From Eucalyptus grandis (Eukaryota; Streptophyta; Magnoliopsida; Myrtales; Myrtaceae): a stretch of 64,000 bases of DNA. Positions within the stretch are counted from its first letter, which is position 1; the number at the start of each line of letters is the position of its first letter. Both the position numbers and the translations under genes were made by a program. The stretch spans positions 43,866,072-43,930,071 of the forward strand of contig NC_052614.1 of assembly GCF_016545825.1 (NCBI RefSeq). Direction: 5' to 3'. Shown in pieces: positions 34,626 to 47,309 of the stretch. The notes beneath the pieces were generated by a model that saw only the letters and a list, made by a program, of their open reading frames with translations, had not been told where the DNA came from and did no database searches.

Positions 34626-35959
34626 TGAAATGATAATTTGTATCATAAATGGACTTTTCAAACCAAATCATATAACATTTCATAACGGAATACTTTTCAT
34701 AAACCGAAATTAATATTCTTTCACAACTCATTTCATCAATTAGGATATCTTTAGTAAAACATATCTCAATTCATTTAAGAATTCAATTCATAGATCCGAT
34801 TGACAAAGTAGTATATATGTAGAACCTTTTAAAATATCTTTACTAAAACATTTCTCAAACCATTCACAAATGCAAAATGTAATAAATGCTTGATCTAGAT
34901 TTTTATGCAAGAAAATGCCATAAACATTACTTTCACCTTTTAACCAAATCATACTTTGCACATAATATATTTGATCCTTTTTCTTTTTCAAAATATGAGT
35001 TTAGAAATTCAAAAAAGAGATAGCATTACTCACCTAAATATGTCACAAATCAAATAACAATGCTCATTGGAATCAACAAGCTCGTAATCTTATCATATAA
35101 GCGAGAAATAATATGAAAACCAAATAAAACAATATCTCAACTATGACTAGGCTAAACCAATCTTAAACATTGACAAAATTATTCTCACGTATCAACAAAT
35201 TGCTCACTTAAAGTGATTATTCAAAGCTATTCACAACACGGAGCTTGAATGTAGAACTTAAGAATTTTGCTCTACTAAACTGTTGTTTCAATTCGACGCA
35301 GGTTAAACCCCATGGCTCTACAACACTATTAATCCATGATTTCCATGAAATGCTACAACTTAAAAACTCCAAAATTGGATTTCATGGTTCAAATATCACA
35401 CAATTTCGATTTTGAACCTTAATTTCGAAAAATACTTCGATGTGGTGAAGAAAGTGCATAAATCCTTACTAAGTGTTGCGATATGTAGTTGATTTAACTT
35501 GACGAAACCCTTGTAACTTGTACGAGCAAAACCCCTCCTCTTTTTCCCCTTTCTTCTTCTTCTTCCCTTCTTTTCTCTTTTTCTTCTTTCCCTTTTCCCA
35601 GTTCGTGCGTTCGGTACTCTACCCTTTATATAAGCTGAAACCCACCCTTTCACTTCTCCTCTAGACTTTTCAAACTTTGCTTTGCACGGGTCCCACCACT
35701 AACTCGAATATTACAAAAATGACTAGAAATGAACTCTGTACTCAATAAGCTACTCTCACTGCAAGTAATTCTCGTGGTGTTTGTTTAGGTGGTACGAGGT
35801 AGACATTTTCCATAAAGGAGGAAAGTTGAAATAATCTTTAATAATACATTAATTCCATTTGAGCATCACTTTATTTTAGAACATGAGGAAAAGCAGAAAA
35901 AGATAAAAGAACAAAAGTCATGCAAAGTATAGGAAAGAGGAGATGAGGCTTTTTTTTAA
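34626..35959. other. Intergenic spacer
   Basis: AT-rich sequence with a CT-rich stretch at about 35,535-35,600. Short frames only. No feature recognised. Confidence 0.5.
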
Positions 35960-36641
35960 GAGTGCGTTTGGTTACCATTATGTTTCCGGGAATTATTTTT
36001 GGGTAAAAGAATACGTTTGGTAATTGTACAAAATTTCTATTTTCTCGGGATAGAAATGTTTGATAGGATTTATTTTTTTTAAAATTTTAATACTTTTATT
36101 ATATTTTTCTTATTTTTATTTTTATTTTTTATTTTCCCTTTTTTATGCTTCTTCCTCCTTCTTTGTGGCTGGTCACCGGTCGTCATGGCTGGTGACTAGC
36201 TAGGTGAGGTCCGGTGAGCTCATTGAGCCCTAGCGAGCCTCGGCCTCTCTCTAGGCCAGGCTGGTGGGTTGAGTCTCATGTTGCTTGGGCGAGGTCGAGC
36301 CTCGGCTCGCCTGGAGACCGAGCCTCATCGATCACTAGAGGTGTGGTGATGGCTGGTGACCAGTTGGGACTGGGAGGGAGAAGAAGAAGAGAGAAGGAGA
36401 AAAGAAAGAAAGGAAAAGAAAAGAAAATAAAGTTAGGCTTGATTATTAAAATTGTTTTCCCGAAATAAATAGCAACTTTTTCACTTTTTGATTTTTTTCA
36501 AATTTATTTCTGAGAACAAAAAAATAGATTTTTGTTTTCGGGAGCAGAAATTTTACCAAACGGATTTCCGTTCTTTTTTTGTTCCAAGGAAACAAAAGGA
36601 TAGAATCAATTGTTCAGAAATGGTTATCAAACAGGGCCTAA
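35960..36641. mobile_element. TIR element with GC-rich core (family I)
   Basis: The left end agtgcgtttggttaccatta is matched by the reverse complement of the right end, aggccctgtttgataaccat. The arms carry the family's phrases (atacgtttggtaattgta on the left; acggatttccgttctttttt on the right). The GC-rich core (36,165-36,375) again has gaggtcgagcctcgg and ggctggtgacc phrases. No transposase. Confidence 0.65.
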
Positions 36642-36796
36642 GAAATCTATTTTTCTTGGAGTGATTCTCAGCAATTCGCTTGTCATTTTCATTGTTTCGG
36701 AGACCCTTAATTAATAAATATAGAAACGTCTATGAACGGCCCTTCATTCTCAACAGCTCACTTTGACATCGTTTTCTTTCTTTGCATCAACTGAGA

Positions 36797-37410
36797 ATGG
36801 ATAGGCTCCTGAACTCCATCGTCCAATTCTCTCTGACGAAGAAAAAGTAGTCAAATTGCTTGCCTCAATTCAATATGCTGCGTTATTTACCTCAAGCCTA
36901 ATTCGAGGAGTTCAAGGACTAGGATTCTGAAATGCTGTCGCTCGAGGAAGAGTGGAAGAAGTTCCTAAAGAGCTGTAAGAACTCGTACTCTGTGAGATAA
37001 AGGCGGTCGAGCATCAGTGATGTATTGAGCCCTTCACTGAGAGAGGTGAATGGGCGCTCGAGAGGCACGATTGCTGCAAAGAACTGTAATAGATCATCTC
37101 CGCCCAGATCAGCAGGAGGATTGCCATTTGGCGCATTGCTACTAGCATTTTGTTACCGACTAGATGACGCCGACATAAGCAGAGAAGCTTTTCTCCAGAT
37201 AATGAGCAGATGGTTCTCGCGTTACATGATGCGGTTAATCTCCTCGAAATGCCATTAGTTCCTTCTGGCCTGCTATCCATAAGCATGCATGCAAGGTCAT
37301 CAAGACGCTCTTCCATAAAGTTCTTGCTGGACCAACTTTCAGCCTGCCTATTCCTGCATAAGACCGAACTCAGTGACCATCTTGCCCTGGAGGTGAAAGA
37401 TCACAACACG
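36797..37410 (+). pseudogene. DUF4220/DUF594 fragment, inverted copy
   Basis: Broken plus-strand frames match, in order, the middle to C-terminal part of the neighbouring minus-strand pseudogene. RLLNSIVQFSLTKKK (about 36,800) compares with RLLNFLVQFSLAKQK there. FCYRLDDADISREAFL (about 37,150) compares with ICYQLDDADESGEASL, and the final ELSDHLALEVKDHNTG is the same region. Stops and at least one frameshift (near 37,240) prevent a product. Its orientation is opposite to the other two copies. Confidence 0.75.
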
Positions 37411-37698
37411 GGATTTCTATGTTGAGGTGATTTATCTATGATTGCAAATTAGCAACTTATATTTAGAAGTCACATCTACTTGAAATAATTCTGTTTTACT
37501 TTCGATGAATGCGATTTGGCATTACTAAGTTGGAAATTTGCAACCTTAAATGGGTTATCTTAACTCATTGCATTAGAATGGTAAAGTCGGGCAACCAAGA
37601 GACGAAGGAGAATCGCTAAAAAAGTTGAGTGAGTTGGCCCCCAAGATTCGCAACTAAGTTACAATTACAACACACGAATGAATCAATCAATGAGTTTT

Positions 37699-39750
37699 CT
37701 AAACACACTTGCCAAAATTAAACCTATCTGTCTTGTGAGCTAGGAGGAGCCAAAGGAGAGTAATAAACTCCCTACCTCTCCTGAGCTGTTGTGCGTGGCT
37801 ATCCAAATCACAGTGATATGCAGCGTAACACAGTGTCTTTGTCCACACACTGCTGATGATTTCCAATTTTTTCTCTTGCGTCAACAATTTCCTTGACAGT
37901 TGCTGTGCATCAGGCAATATGAGTCATCCTAGTTCAATCACAGGATCTTCCGGCTTTTTGGCGGCATGGTCAGGGAGTTTGACAGTTTGTAGGAATTGGC
38001 AGGCTGAATGGTCATCCTTCATTTCCGGTTTCAAATCCTGGAGCTTCTTGATGACTGTGCGTACATGCTCGTAGATAACTTGCCCGGAAGGAACTGATAG
38101 CATTTCAGGGAGATTAACCAGGAGATGCATCATGTATTCTGAGATCCATTTGCTCTTTTCCTTAAGAGAAGCTTCACCACTTTCGTCAGCATCATCTAAT
38201 TGGTAACAAATGCCAGTGGCAATGCTCCTGCCAAACTCGGTGCGGATGCTCCATTCCAATTCTTTGCAGCCATTGTGCCTCTCGAACGCCCATTCGCCTC
38301 TTTTAGTGAAGGGCTTAAAGCCTCATTGACGCTCTGCTGCCTTCATCTCACGAAGTACAAGTTCTTGCAGCTCTCTAGGAACTTTTTCCATGTACGCCTG
38401 GAACCTGTATTTCTCCAACTCTTCCTCCGGGCAACAGCATTTCACGATCTTAGTTATTAAGCTCCTCGAATCAGGCTTGAGGCAAAAACGAAGGAGATTG
38501 AACTGAGGCAAGCGATTTGACCATTTTTGCTTTGCCAGAGAGAATTGGACCAGAAAGTTAAGGAGTCTTTCCATTGGCAGTTGATGCTGGTACTTGATTG
38601 CCCATACTATTGCCTTGTCTGAGAAGAGCAATTTCTGTTGGAAAAATATGGTTTTAAATTGGGTAAAACAATGAAGTCGGATCTTTAGAGTAATCAAGTC
38701 GGACTTTGAGATGTGATATCACTTTTTTTAAAGATTTATTTGCCCCACAAAGTTGCTAATGGTTACCGGCAAATTACCAATAGTTTCGAGTCCGAATACA
38801 ATTTAAAGATCACGGCTATAGCCAACACTGAAAAAGTGAAGGTGACATTCTTGTGATGCAAAGTCTTTTCTGAACATCACTGTGAATCCGGAAAAGGTCA
38901 ATACAATGCACACAAAAGTAAGAAAACAGAGCATAAAACCTACCTTAGTGTAGATAATGGGCCTTTTTGTATAGAGGGCATCGAACATGAATCCTAGTTC
39001 GATCTTGGTAATCTTGAAAACCTCAATAGGTGGGCAATCGTCTATCGACAGCGAAGAATGGGAGATGTACAATGGGTGGTAGATCCGATTTTTCGAATGT
39101 GGTTTTATGCGGTCGTAGTGGTAAAATGTTTTTAGAATTAGATCTGCGCCAGGAATATCTTAGGTAAGTTGCAAAACATCTCAGGGAGGGTATTCTCTTC
39201 ATCGTTCCTCGAAATGGCCATGTCCGCCTCCTGGTGGAGAGCAGATTTCAAAGCCCATGCTTTCTCCCCGTATTTGATGAACCCGGCGAGAAATATTGAC
39301 AAGTTTAGGAATGAGAGGCTAGTGTAAGTCCAGCACCTAAGGAGAATCCAAATAACTAGACCCACTTGGGCAACTGTTTCAGGTTTCTCTCACCCCCAAC
39401 TGATTATCTTGAGTTGAATAGGCAGTAATTGTGTCGGGGCTTCCTAGGTGCAACAAGAGAATGGGGGCAAGAGAGGCCTTACGTTAAATTTTTGTATAGG
39501 GTAAACTAGGGTCGCGGATGCTAATGTCGCTAAGCTTACCGATACCGACAGTAGCAACCCAGCCTGCCATTAAGTAGCTCGACCAAACGGCTTAAGTCTG
39601 ATCAAGAATGCCATGACGTAACTCCGGTGACGGCCAAAGACCCAAAAGGATGATTTGGAAGGCGAGGCTCAATAGTACTGAGGTCTGAATGTCCCACGCA
39701 CTCCAGAATCTCTTGGCCTGCTTGACAATCGGGTCCCAGAACATGTCCAT
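37699..39750 (-). pseudogene. DUF4220/DUF594 family pseudogene, nearly full length
   Basis: Reading from an ATG at 39,750, the family's parts occur in order: an N-terminal membrane region with WDIQTSVLLSLAFQ; LLLHLGSPDTITAYS, the DUF4220 signature (about 39,460-39,415); FLAGFIKYGEKAWALKS; a middle segment near 39,070-38,803; and a DUF594 C-terminus ending in LLWLLLAHKTDRF (about 37,720). In-frame TAA stops (for example near 39,594 and 39,486) and several frameshifts disable it. It is a paralogue of the intact gene at 41,813-43,720. DUF4220 proteins are plant membrane proteins of unknown function. Confidence 0.88.
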
Positions 39751-41812
39751 TTTCTTGCCCTCTTTCAAGACAGCAAAAATCTGATCAAGTAGATGGAATA
39801 TTCAAGGTCCTATCATTTCGAGAATAAGTACATCTTTTATAAATTTTGATTTTGTGAAAGGAACTTCAATTTAGGTCAACAGAAGATAATCTAACAAGAG
39901 CAAGGAGACAGTCAGGACTCATTGTTAGAGTTTGCATTAGTCTCACATTTAAATTGAACAGCATACTTAAGTAAAATGCTTGAAGATGATTGAACAGGGA
40001 AATTGATAACAGAGAATGAAGCAATGGAGTGCACCTTACCCGGCTTAGAAGCAATTTTTTGGGCTATATAATGGAGGTACAAAAGAGGCAATACAGAGAA
40101 TTTGGAAGGCTGCTCTATATATATATAAATTAAATACTGAGAAGCAGCACTTAGGTTTCTGTTAGCTGTGACACGAGCGCAGGACAGGATGAGCTATTGA
40201 GAGACATCTTATACATATTCCTCAAGGGTCACCCAAACAATGAAAACCACAAGCGTACTTTTGAGAGTAACTCACAGAAGAATAGATCTCTTGCGTGAAC
40301 TCTCATCCTCTCTTTTCTGTGCTATGTACAACTTTTCTCCTTTTCCCTTTTCAGATTTTGGTTATGTTGGAATTCAAGTTGGCGGAAGACGGCTTACCTG
40401 ATTCTGATCCACAAATAACAAATAGCCCCGGAACGAACGTTGAATTGCGAATAAATCACGAACAACACTACCTTACGTTATTCTGGATGCAATCACAAGG
40501 AAAACACCCGATTTCCATGGCGTAAATGCCGATTATTCTTGCAAAACTGAAATGGAATGCCTTCTTCTTCCTTGATGGAAATGGAAAGAAATTTGGTGCG
40601 TATGTTTTGCCAACCAATGCCAATGAGTGTCTACAAAAGGCTTTTATACAATACAACTCCATGACACCCCTACAAATGGTGTCATTCCATTGTACTGTAT
40701 CAAGTCCAAATGGTGCGGACCAATCGCACCCCATCATGGACGTACTAGCTAAAGTACAACAGGTTATGTACTACGTTAAAAAGATGCTCGTATGGACCCA
40801 GTATAATACTAAAGTAACGTATACTCAAGATTGCCTCAACTTTCCTAATTTATCAAGTTGCCTACCTTTCTTTGCAATAAACAAAGACGGGTTAATTGAC
40901 ATTCAGATGAATGTGGTGCTCTTCATACTATTCCTCTCTCGCTTCATCATAAACGTATCCCATATTACAATGATGGAGATGGATATAGTTGATTGACTGT
41001 AGCTTGATTTAATTCCTTCTACATCTGTCAGTTTGTAGAAGAGTAGGTTGTTTATCGATTTTGCATTGAGATGATGCATGGAGTATCTTATACTAACTGT
41101 TTTGCTTCACATAATAGATTATGTCAATTTATTGAAATTATTGTGATGTCAAGCTTGTGACATATAGCAAAGTATTTGTTCCTGATTGTATAATCCTTGA
41201 TGCTTACTAGGAAGGGAAATAGCTTAAGCTCGGCTGTTTCTATTAATCGCCTTTCAATTGCTTTTCCGAACGTCTTTCTCTCTTTCTCTAGTTGAGATTG
41301 ATCACATTCCTACTAGAACCTACTCAAATTGAGGCGTCAGATGTGAAGAATAGACAGGAAAAAAGTAGTTGTGGGTATAAGTATGGTTTGTCGAAAACCA
41401 CTTCATTGGGTTTGGTCGAACTTTCTTAGGTGCTTTCTGGTGTCCTTGACAAACGGACTTTCTAGGAAATTAAGCAATCCAACAAACAATACTTCGAGAA
41501 CAAAACTATGGGAAAGCAAATGAGCACAAGAATCTAACATCAAAGACAATGAGACACAAAAGAAATGATCTTTAAATTCAAATTAAACTTCAATGTAAAG
41601 AATATGGACTGACTGAGCGAACACACCAAATCGCTGGCTGCAGTCCCCTGTAGGTAGGATACAATTAGGAGAAGAAAAATAGAAATGATGAATGAAGGAG
41701 ATCAAGCATAATTATTTGAATGATGAGAACTGAGTCTCTATTATTAGGAACGTCAAATGAACTGTGATTGCTCCCGCTGATTATTGGACACCCCTGCTTA
41801 AACTCCAATCTC
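39751..41812. other. Spacer between the DUF4220 pseudogene and the intact gene
   Basis: Contains tata at 40,117-40,128, within reach of the pseudogene's former promoter. A plus-strand frame at 40,526-40,996 (156 aa) and a shorter one before it (40,295-40,525) look moderately protein-like but match no family I know and lack a clear gene structure. No gene is called. Confidence 0.4.
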
Positions 41813-43720
41813 TTAGGTTGTGCTTTTCATAGAATTAAACTTGTCTGTCTTGTGAGCTAGCAGAAGCCACACATGGGTTAGAATGTCTCCACCTCGCCTC
41901 AACAGCTTCGTGTGGTTATAAATCTGGCAATTATATGCTGTGTAACACACCATCTCCACCCAAACGCTGCTTATAAGCTTCCAAGGATCCTCCATCTTAT
42001 TCAGCAGACCTGCGAGTCTTCGTGCCTCCTCAAGGACATGCCACTCTTTGAAGAATATATGGCCCACGCCAAGTTCCAAGTCATTTTCTTGCACCGGTGA
42101 TGGTGATAACTTACCCAATGCTTTGTCCCTGTCGCCCAAGTTTGAAACCGCCAGAAATTTCTTGACCTCGGAGTAAGCATGCTCAAAGGTGATCTCATTG
42201 GTGGGGATCGACAATACGTAAGGCCGTATTGCGAGGAGGTACATCATGTAATCTGACAGTAGCTTACTCCCCGAGCAATTCTCTGACTCCCGAAATTTCG
42301 AGTGATAGCAAATGTCTGTTGCCATGTGCCATATAATGATGCTTCTGTCGAATGCTGTCTCGATGCTCCATTGTAGTTCATGGAATGACTCGAGCGTCCA
42401 TTGGCCTCTACTAGTGAAGGGTTTTAGACCTCTTTTTCTCTCCAAATCCTTCATGCCTTCGAGGAGCAGTTCTTTCAAATCCATATCGATTGCTTTGAGA
42501 GTGGATTTCAAATATCTCCTCAACTGCTCCTCCTGGCCAACAAATTCAGGGATTTTGATGAACTTCAACCATTTATCATGCAGGCCATAGTCTAACATAT
42601 TGAACTGCCCGATCATACCGGAGGATCTTTTCCTTTCCATGGACATTTTCACGAGAAAAGGTAGAAGAGTTTTTACCAACGGCTTCCTGTGGTGCTCAAC
42701 CATCTTCACTATTGCCCAATCTGAAAATGGCAGAGCCAGGATTTGGTATATTTCCAAGAATGTCACCCCGATCAGCAGTGCATATGTATAGGCCACATAA
42801 ATGTCAAGCAGGAAAGAATCTTGAAAAATTCCTGCAAACCCACTTAAGGTCGATACCAAACAGACGAAACTAATGGACCGCAATGTGATGCCAAGCTTAG
42901 TATAAAGAACTGGACCCTTAGTATAGAGGACGTCGTACATAAATCCTAGCTCAATTGAAGTTGTCAAATAGGCTTTCTCCACATTGTATTTTTCTATTGA
43001 CATCCAAGGGCGTGACATGAGCATGGGGTGGTAGAGCCAGTTCTCAAGGTGGGGCTTCAAAGTGTCGAACCGATAATAAGCCTTCACGAAGATATCTAAG
43101 TCTGGGATGTCGGTTGGTAGTTCTCGCAACAATTTGGGGATGTTCTTTTCTTCATCAATGTCCTCCAAGGTTATGCTCATGTTTTCGCTGTACACCGATT
43201 TGAGAGCCCAGATGGTTTCTCCATACTTGATCATCCCAGAGACAAAGATGGGGAAGTACAATGAAGCAGCAGCAGAGATGTTCCAGCAACGGATAAGAAT
43301 CAAAACCACGAAAGCTAAGGTGAAGACAAAGTTTAGCACTTGTCTTATCCCGAGCCGGTTGTCTTCGACTGAGTATGCGGTTATGCTGTCTGGGTACCCA
43401 AGCTGCATCAGAAGCAATGGTGCCAACAGTGCCTTCAGCTCTGTGTCATAGTCAGGTTTTTCCGGATCACGGACACGGATTACCGTGAGCTTGCCGAGAG
43501 CTAGGGCGGCGACATATGTGGCAAGCAAGTAGGAGGACCATACAACAAACCTTATCAATGGTCCAGTCATGTACCTCCTCCCCCCGCCAAAGATGGCCAG
43601 AGTGATTTGAAACATGAGGCCAGTGAGTACTAGTAATTGGATGCTCCAAGCTTCCCAAAGATCCATCAGCCATGGAAAGCATTTGTTAATTACTAGTGGA
43701 ACCCAGGCGAAGAATTCCAT
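41813..43720 (-). CDS. DUF4220/DUF594 membrane protein
   Basis: A complete single-exon frame of 635 aa. The N-terminal third has several hydrophobic, probably membrane-spanning segments (about residues 25-45, 58-78, 125-145), and a further pair lies near residues 280-325. The DUF4220 signature reads LLLMQLGYPDSITAYSVEDN (residues about 101-120) and is followed by GMIKYGETIWALKS. The C-terminal DUF594 region ends in ILTHVWLLLAHKTDKFN. Members usually have 600-800 residues, so this copy is full length. The family is expanded in plants, often in tandem clusters, and its function is not established. A pseudogene and a fragment of the same family lie 2-5 kb downstream. The ATG at 43,720 starts directly before the first hydrophobic segment. 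Confidence 0.92.
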   Translation of the reverse strand: MEFFAWVPLVINKCFPWLMDLWEAWSIQLLVLTGLMFQITLAIFGGGRRYMTGPLIRFVVWSSYLLATYVAALALGKLTVIRVRDPEKPDYDTELKALLAPLLLMQLGYPDSITAYSVEDNRLGIRQVLNFVFTLAFVVLILIRCWNISAAASLYFPIFVSGMIKYGETIWALKSVYSENMSITLEDIDEEKNIPKLLRELPTDIPDLDIFVKAYYRFDTLKPHLENWLYHPMLMSRPWMSIEKYNVEKAYLTTSIELGFMYDVLYTKGPVLYTKLGITLRSISFVCLVSTLSGFAGIFQDSFLLDIYVAYTYALLIGVTFLEIYQILALPFSDWAIVKMVEHHRKPLVKTLLPFLVKMSMERKRSSGMIGQFNMLDYGLHDKWLKFIKIPEFVGQEEQLRRYLKSTLKAIDMDLKELLLEGMKDLERKRGLKPFTSRGQWTLESFHELQWSIETAFDRSIIIWHMATDICYHSKFRESENCSGSKLLSDYMMYLLAIRPYVLSIPTNEITFEHAYSEVKKFLAVSNLGDRDKALGKLSPSPVQENDLELGVGHIFFKEWHVLEEARRLAGLLNKMEDPWKLISSVWVEMVCYTAYNCQIYNHTKLLRRGGDILTHVWLLLAHKTDKFNSMKSTT

Positions 43721-44935
43721 GGCAACGACTTCCTTCTTGTGCTGCTCTCTTTAAAATGAAAGAATTGAAGCTGGAAAATAAAAGTTAAGGGAGTCAAACC
43801 TTATGTAACTCTAAGAAGAAGTGTGAGATAGCAGCATTCAGGGAGTGCGATAAAGAATATGATTTTGTGGATAACTCAATCAACAGGTACTGAATCTTGT
43901 TCTTCAAGAGGAATTCAGATTAATTGCACTACTTTAGATCCATATACTATAGCTAGTGTTTTGAAATGGTCTTTGACGTTAGAAATTGTCGATTAGGGTC
44001 AGTTCATTTTGTTCTGGTCATAGACTTCCAACAGAAAATCATCCCTGACACGCAATGCATTCGCAGTACATCTGATAATCATTTATTCTTTCCTAGAGCA
44101 ATCGAGCGCTCCATCATCTGCCATCAATGGTACGATCTTTTCCATAAATTCGATTTATTTTGACAATTTTATTTTCCACAAAGAAACTGATGATACACAT
44201 GTCTTGCAGGTTCACAGTGAACAATATTACTGATCATCAATTCTTGGAAAAAGCAATTTAAACTCTGTGGCCTGTTCGGTAATGTCTTATGCAAGGTGCA
44301 TTGTTAGAGCATGTAAAATGTGCATATTTTTACATCAATGACACAAAATAGTCATGCAGCTTTGAAAAGGCATATTTTGAAAGCTCGGCTATTGATCTAC
44401 TCTCCCGGCACTTCCCATCGTAACTTTCAACATGTAGAAGACATTAAACAAAAGAAGACACACCTATTTAATTTCCACATTAATGCAAAAAAAATTAGGA
44501 GGCTAATCAACTGTAACGATGGCCTGTTGAATTCGATATTCCAAAGTAAATTCAAGAATTGAACTAGCTAGAGCACTGACCTCTTAGCAAAGCAATGCCG
44601 TACCAATACGGAACAAAAATGGTCTCAGGAATCCCGAGATAGAAAGCTGTTAAGAGATGTACAAAACGAAGCTTTTTGCGAATTTTCTGCAGTAATCAAG
44701 ACCTCGCTTTCATATCCAGATAGCGAAGAACACTTCAATGTACAACATTCTTTTATAGCATAAGATTGCCTAAAGTGTTCCTGAGTCTGTGCATGATAAC
44801 AAAAAGGACCAAAGAACAACAGAATCGATTATTTGCTTGTGGCTTTCCCATTTCAACAGTTCTGTACAATTTCATTATTTCACCCTTTATGCTGCTTTAG
44901 CGACCATTGAAGTAACCTCTTAGTCCTTTTGCATT
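43721..44935. other. Upstream region of the DUF4220 gene
   Basis: AT-rich sequence that should contain the gene's promoter and 5' leader in its first few hundred bases. No clear TATA box or other signal could be assigned. No other gene is recognised. Confidence 0.4.
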
Positions 44936-45119
44936 ATTCTAACAAAAGTGTCGGGTAGAAACGTGATTCTCCTCGTTCGGCTATACCGAAGCGTCTGTCT
45001 CAATTTCTGATCTGGCATCACCAAGTCTTCCCACTTACTTCTAGTAAAAGTCATCGCACATCGCAAATGTAGAGGGAAGCGACTGAAATAGTCATCTTCG
45101 AAAGACAAGAAAATCCACA
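44936..45119 (-). other. Possible orphan terminal exon
   Basis: On the minus strand an acceptor-like cttcag (about 45,125-45,120) precedes about 60 codons with balanced, protein-like composition, including KWEDLVMPDQKLRQTLRYSR and RRITFLPDTFVRI, ending at a stop near 44,936. No convincing upstream exon was found in the next kilobase. I do not recognise the protein. It may be a fragment of a displaced gene or chance. Confidence 0.25.
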
Positions 45120-45496
45120 CCTGAAGTATGCAGATTATTAATTGTGAAAGATGCATGTAAGTCAATTCGATAATGGATGCTCACAAAGGAGTTCGTGCAA
45201 CTGAATAAAAAGGAAAATGCACGAAGATGTGCTTTCGACTTGCCTACTCATCATCTCGGTGCAATGTCAGGATCATCTTTTCGATTTTGAGAGAGCTTTG
45301 ACAATGTATATATCGGACTAAAATTAGCTGCCGCTCCCCTATGATCGATTAAATTCAAGAAAATCTATAATGCATCATATGTGATTCTTTATATTCATTT
45401 TAAAAGGAAGTAATGATGCTAATAATCCTTAAATTTTACTCATCATTCAATGTCAATCGTGCACATTTTTATTTTTCAATATCGTCAATAACTTTC
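45120..45496. other. Intergenic spacer
   Basis: AT-rich sequence with no recognised feature. Confidence 0.4.
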
Positions 45497-46085
45497 TAAG
45501 GATTTGTTTGTTTCACGGAAAATTTACCATTCTTGAAAGAAAAATGACTTTATTTTCCAATGGTTGGCTAAAACATGGAAAAGACCCAGAAAGTTTTTTC
45601 CGTTGGTAAGGAAAATCTAATGGGAAAAACTATAAAAAAATTTGTATTTTTGAAATTATTTTTTTTTGGCTACTTCCTAACCGATCGTCGGCCGGCAACA
45701 AGCCATAAGTGAGGTCGAGCCTTGCCAAATGTCAGTGAGGTTGAGGTTGCCGTGACTCACAAGGTCTTAAGCTTGTCGCAACTTGCAAGGCCTCTAGCTC
45801 ACTTGCTGCCGACTTGTGAGGCCTTAAGCTTGCCATGACTCGTGGAACTTTGGTGAGGCGTCGAGTGACCTTGACCTCACCGGATCACGCGAGGTGGAGC
45901 CTAGCTCGAGGCCGGCTAGGCTTGAGCTTGCGTGGGGCCAATCAATGGCTGTCAAGCGGTGAGGAAGAAGCAAAAGAAGAAAGAAGAAAAGAAAAAATTC
46001 AAAATTAAAATTCAAATTTTTTAAAATAAAAATAATTAAAATTTGATTTAAAAAAATATATATTTTTCATGAAAACAAATGTGTA
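45497..46085. mobile_element. TIR element with GC-rich core (family III)
   Basis: The left end ggatttgtttgtttcacgga is matched by the reverse complement of the right end, acacatttgttttcatgaaa. A GC-rich core (about 45,680-45,965) consists of degenerate phrases such as gaggtcgagccttgcc and aggccttaagcttgcc. There is no coding capacity. The element resembles the one in the ASHR3 intron at its ends and family I in its core. Confidence 0.6.
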
Positions 46086-47309
46086 TTAACTGAGCTCAAG
46101 TATCAAGGATCCACACATGGTGTTTGTGGACCTAGGCCTTAGGGTATGGATGAGGGCTCGAGTGTAGGAAACCTGAGCACGATCTTCATGGACCCTACAA
46201 AAAATGGAAATGGGCCATAAAATCTCGCCCCTTTTTTTATTAGCCAAAGCCCAGCCCATTTCTTTTCCTTTCCCCTCAATTGATAGTGCAGTTGAGCGTG
46301 AGCATAAAAGGAAAGACCACGGCGGCGACGGCAAAAGCAACGACAAACAAATAAAAGAAGCGCTCGATCGTGAAGATGGAGGGAAAAGAGGGGAGAAAAA
46401 AATCTTTGCGCACAGCCATTTTGAACGTTTCGACTAGTCGAATTAACTACAAATCACAGCGCTTGGTAACCATTCAAACCTATTATTCGTCTAATTAGAG
46501 TGATTTTGGAAATTAGATAATTTTTTTTTGTAATATATGGGTCATAAATCCAGCAAAATATATTATTTAGTTAAACCCAAAACTAGCCCATGTCTCTTGC
46601 AACCCACAGCCCATCTTCAATCATCTTCTTCATTTGTTGCCCACTCAAGTCAGCGGATAGAACGAAGACGAAAGTGGGGGAGCTCGTGGACGAGAAAGGA
46701 AAAAGGAAAAAAAAGGGGAAAATTTTGGTGCAGTTACAATGTGGACAACTCATCAGGCCAACTCAACTTTGTTTTGCAACGTCAATAAGTGATCAAAGCC
46801 TCTAATTATCTATTTGTTCCAATCATCGGAATGAGGATTTGAAATTCAGAATTACTAAAGATTTGTGCGGTGAAGTCCAATTTTTGAGTCATTGAGCTGC
46901 GTATTTTTGTAGAAATAATAGACTTAGGATGTTGTGAAGTTGTAGGATTTTACCAATCTTTATTTGAGCTTATGGTTTGCTTGAAATGGAATTTTCAAGT
47001 TTAGTGTGCATTCTGGACACAGTACCGAACAGTAACTTTGGGCATGAATTTTAGCCATTTTCGATGAGGTTTTGGGGTGGCTGAGTTGGAGTTTTGTAAT
47101 ATATCAAGAGAGCTTTCTAAAGACTATAAGATGGCTTGAAGTGAAACTTTGTGAAGGAAGTTATGGCACGACGAATTTTAGCGCACAAGCCACGTTTAGT
47201 GGACACTAATGGGTTGCTAGAGGCAAGCTTTTTGTTGGCGTGTACGTGTTATTTTATCGACAAATAGGCGTAGTATAAATGAGTCGTTTATTAAAATATC
47301 ATTGAGAAA
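46086..47309. other. Intergenic spacer
   Basis: Mixed sequence with short, Lys/Arg-rich frames (for example 46,204-46,437 and 46,537-46,788) that do not resemble proteins. No feature is called. Confidence 0.45.

Noticed and set aside
40526..40996. 156-aa plus-strand frame between the DUF4220 copies
   Set aside because: No recognisable domain, no clear start context and no partner exons. It could be chance in a repeat-poor spacer; a protein search would decide.
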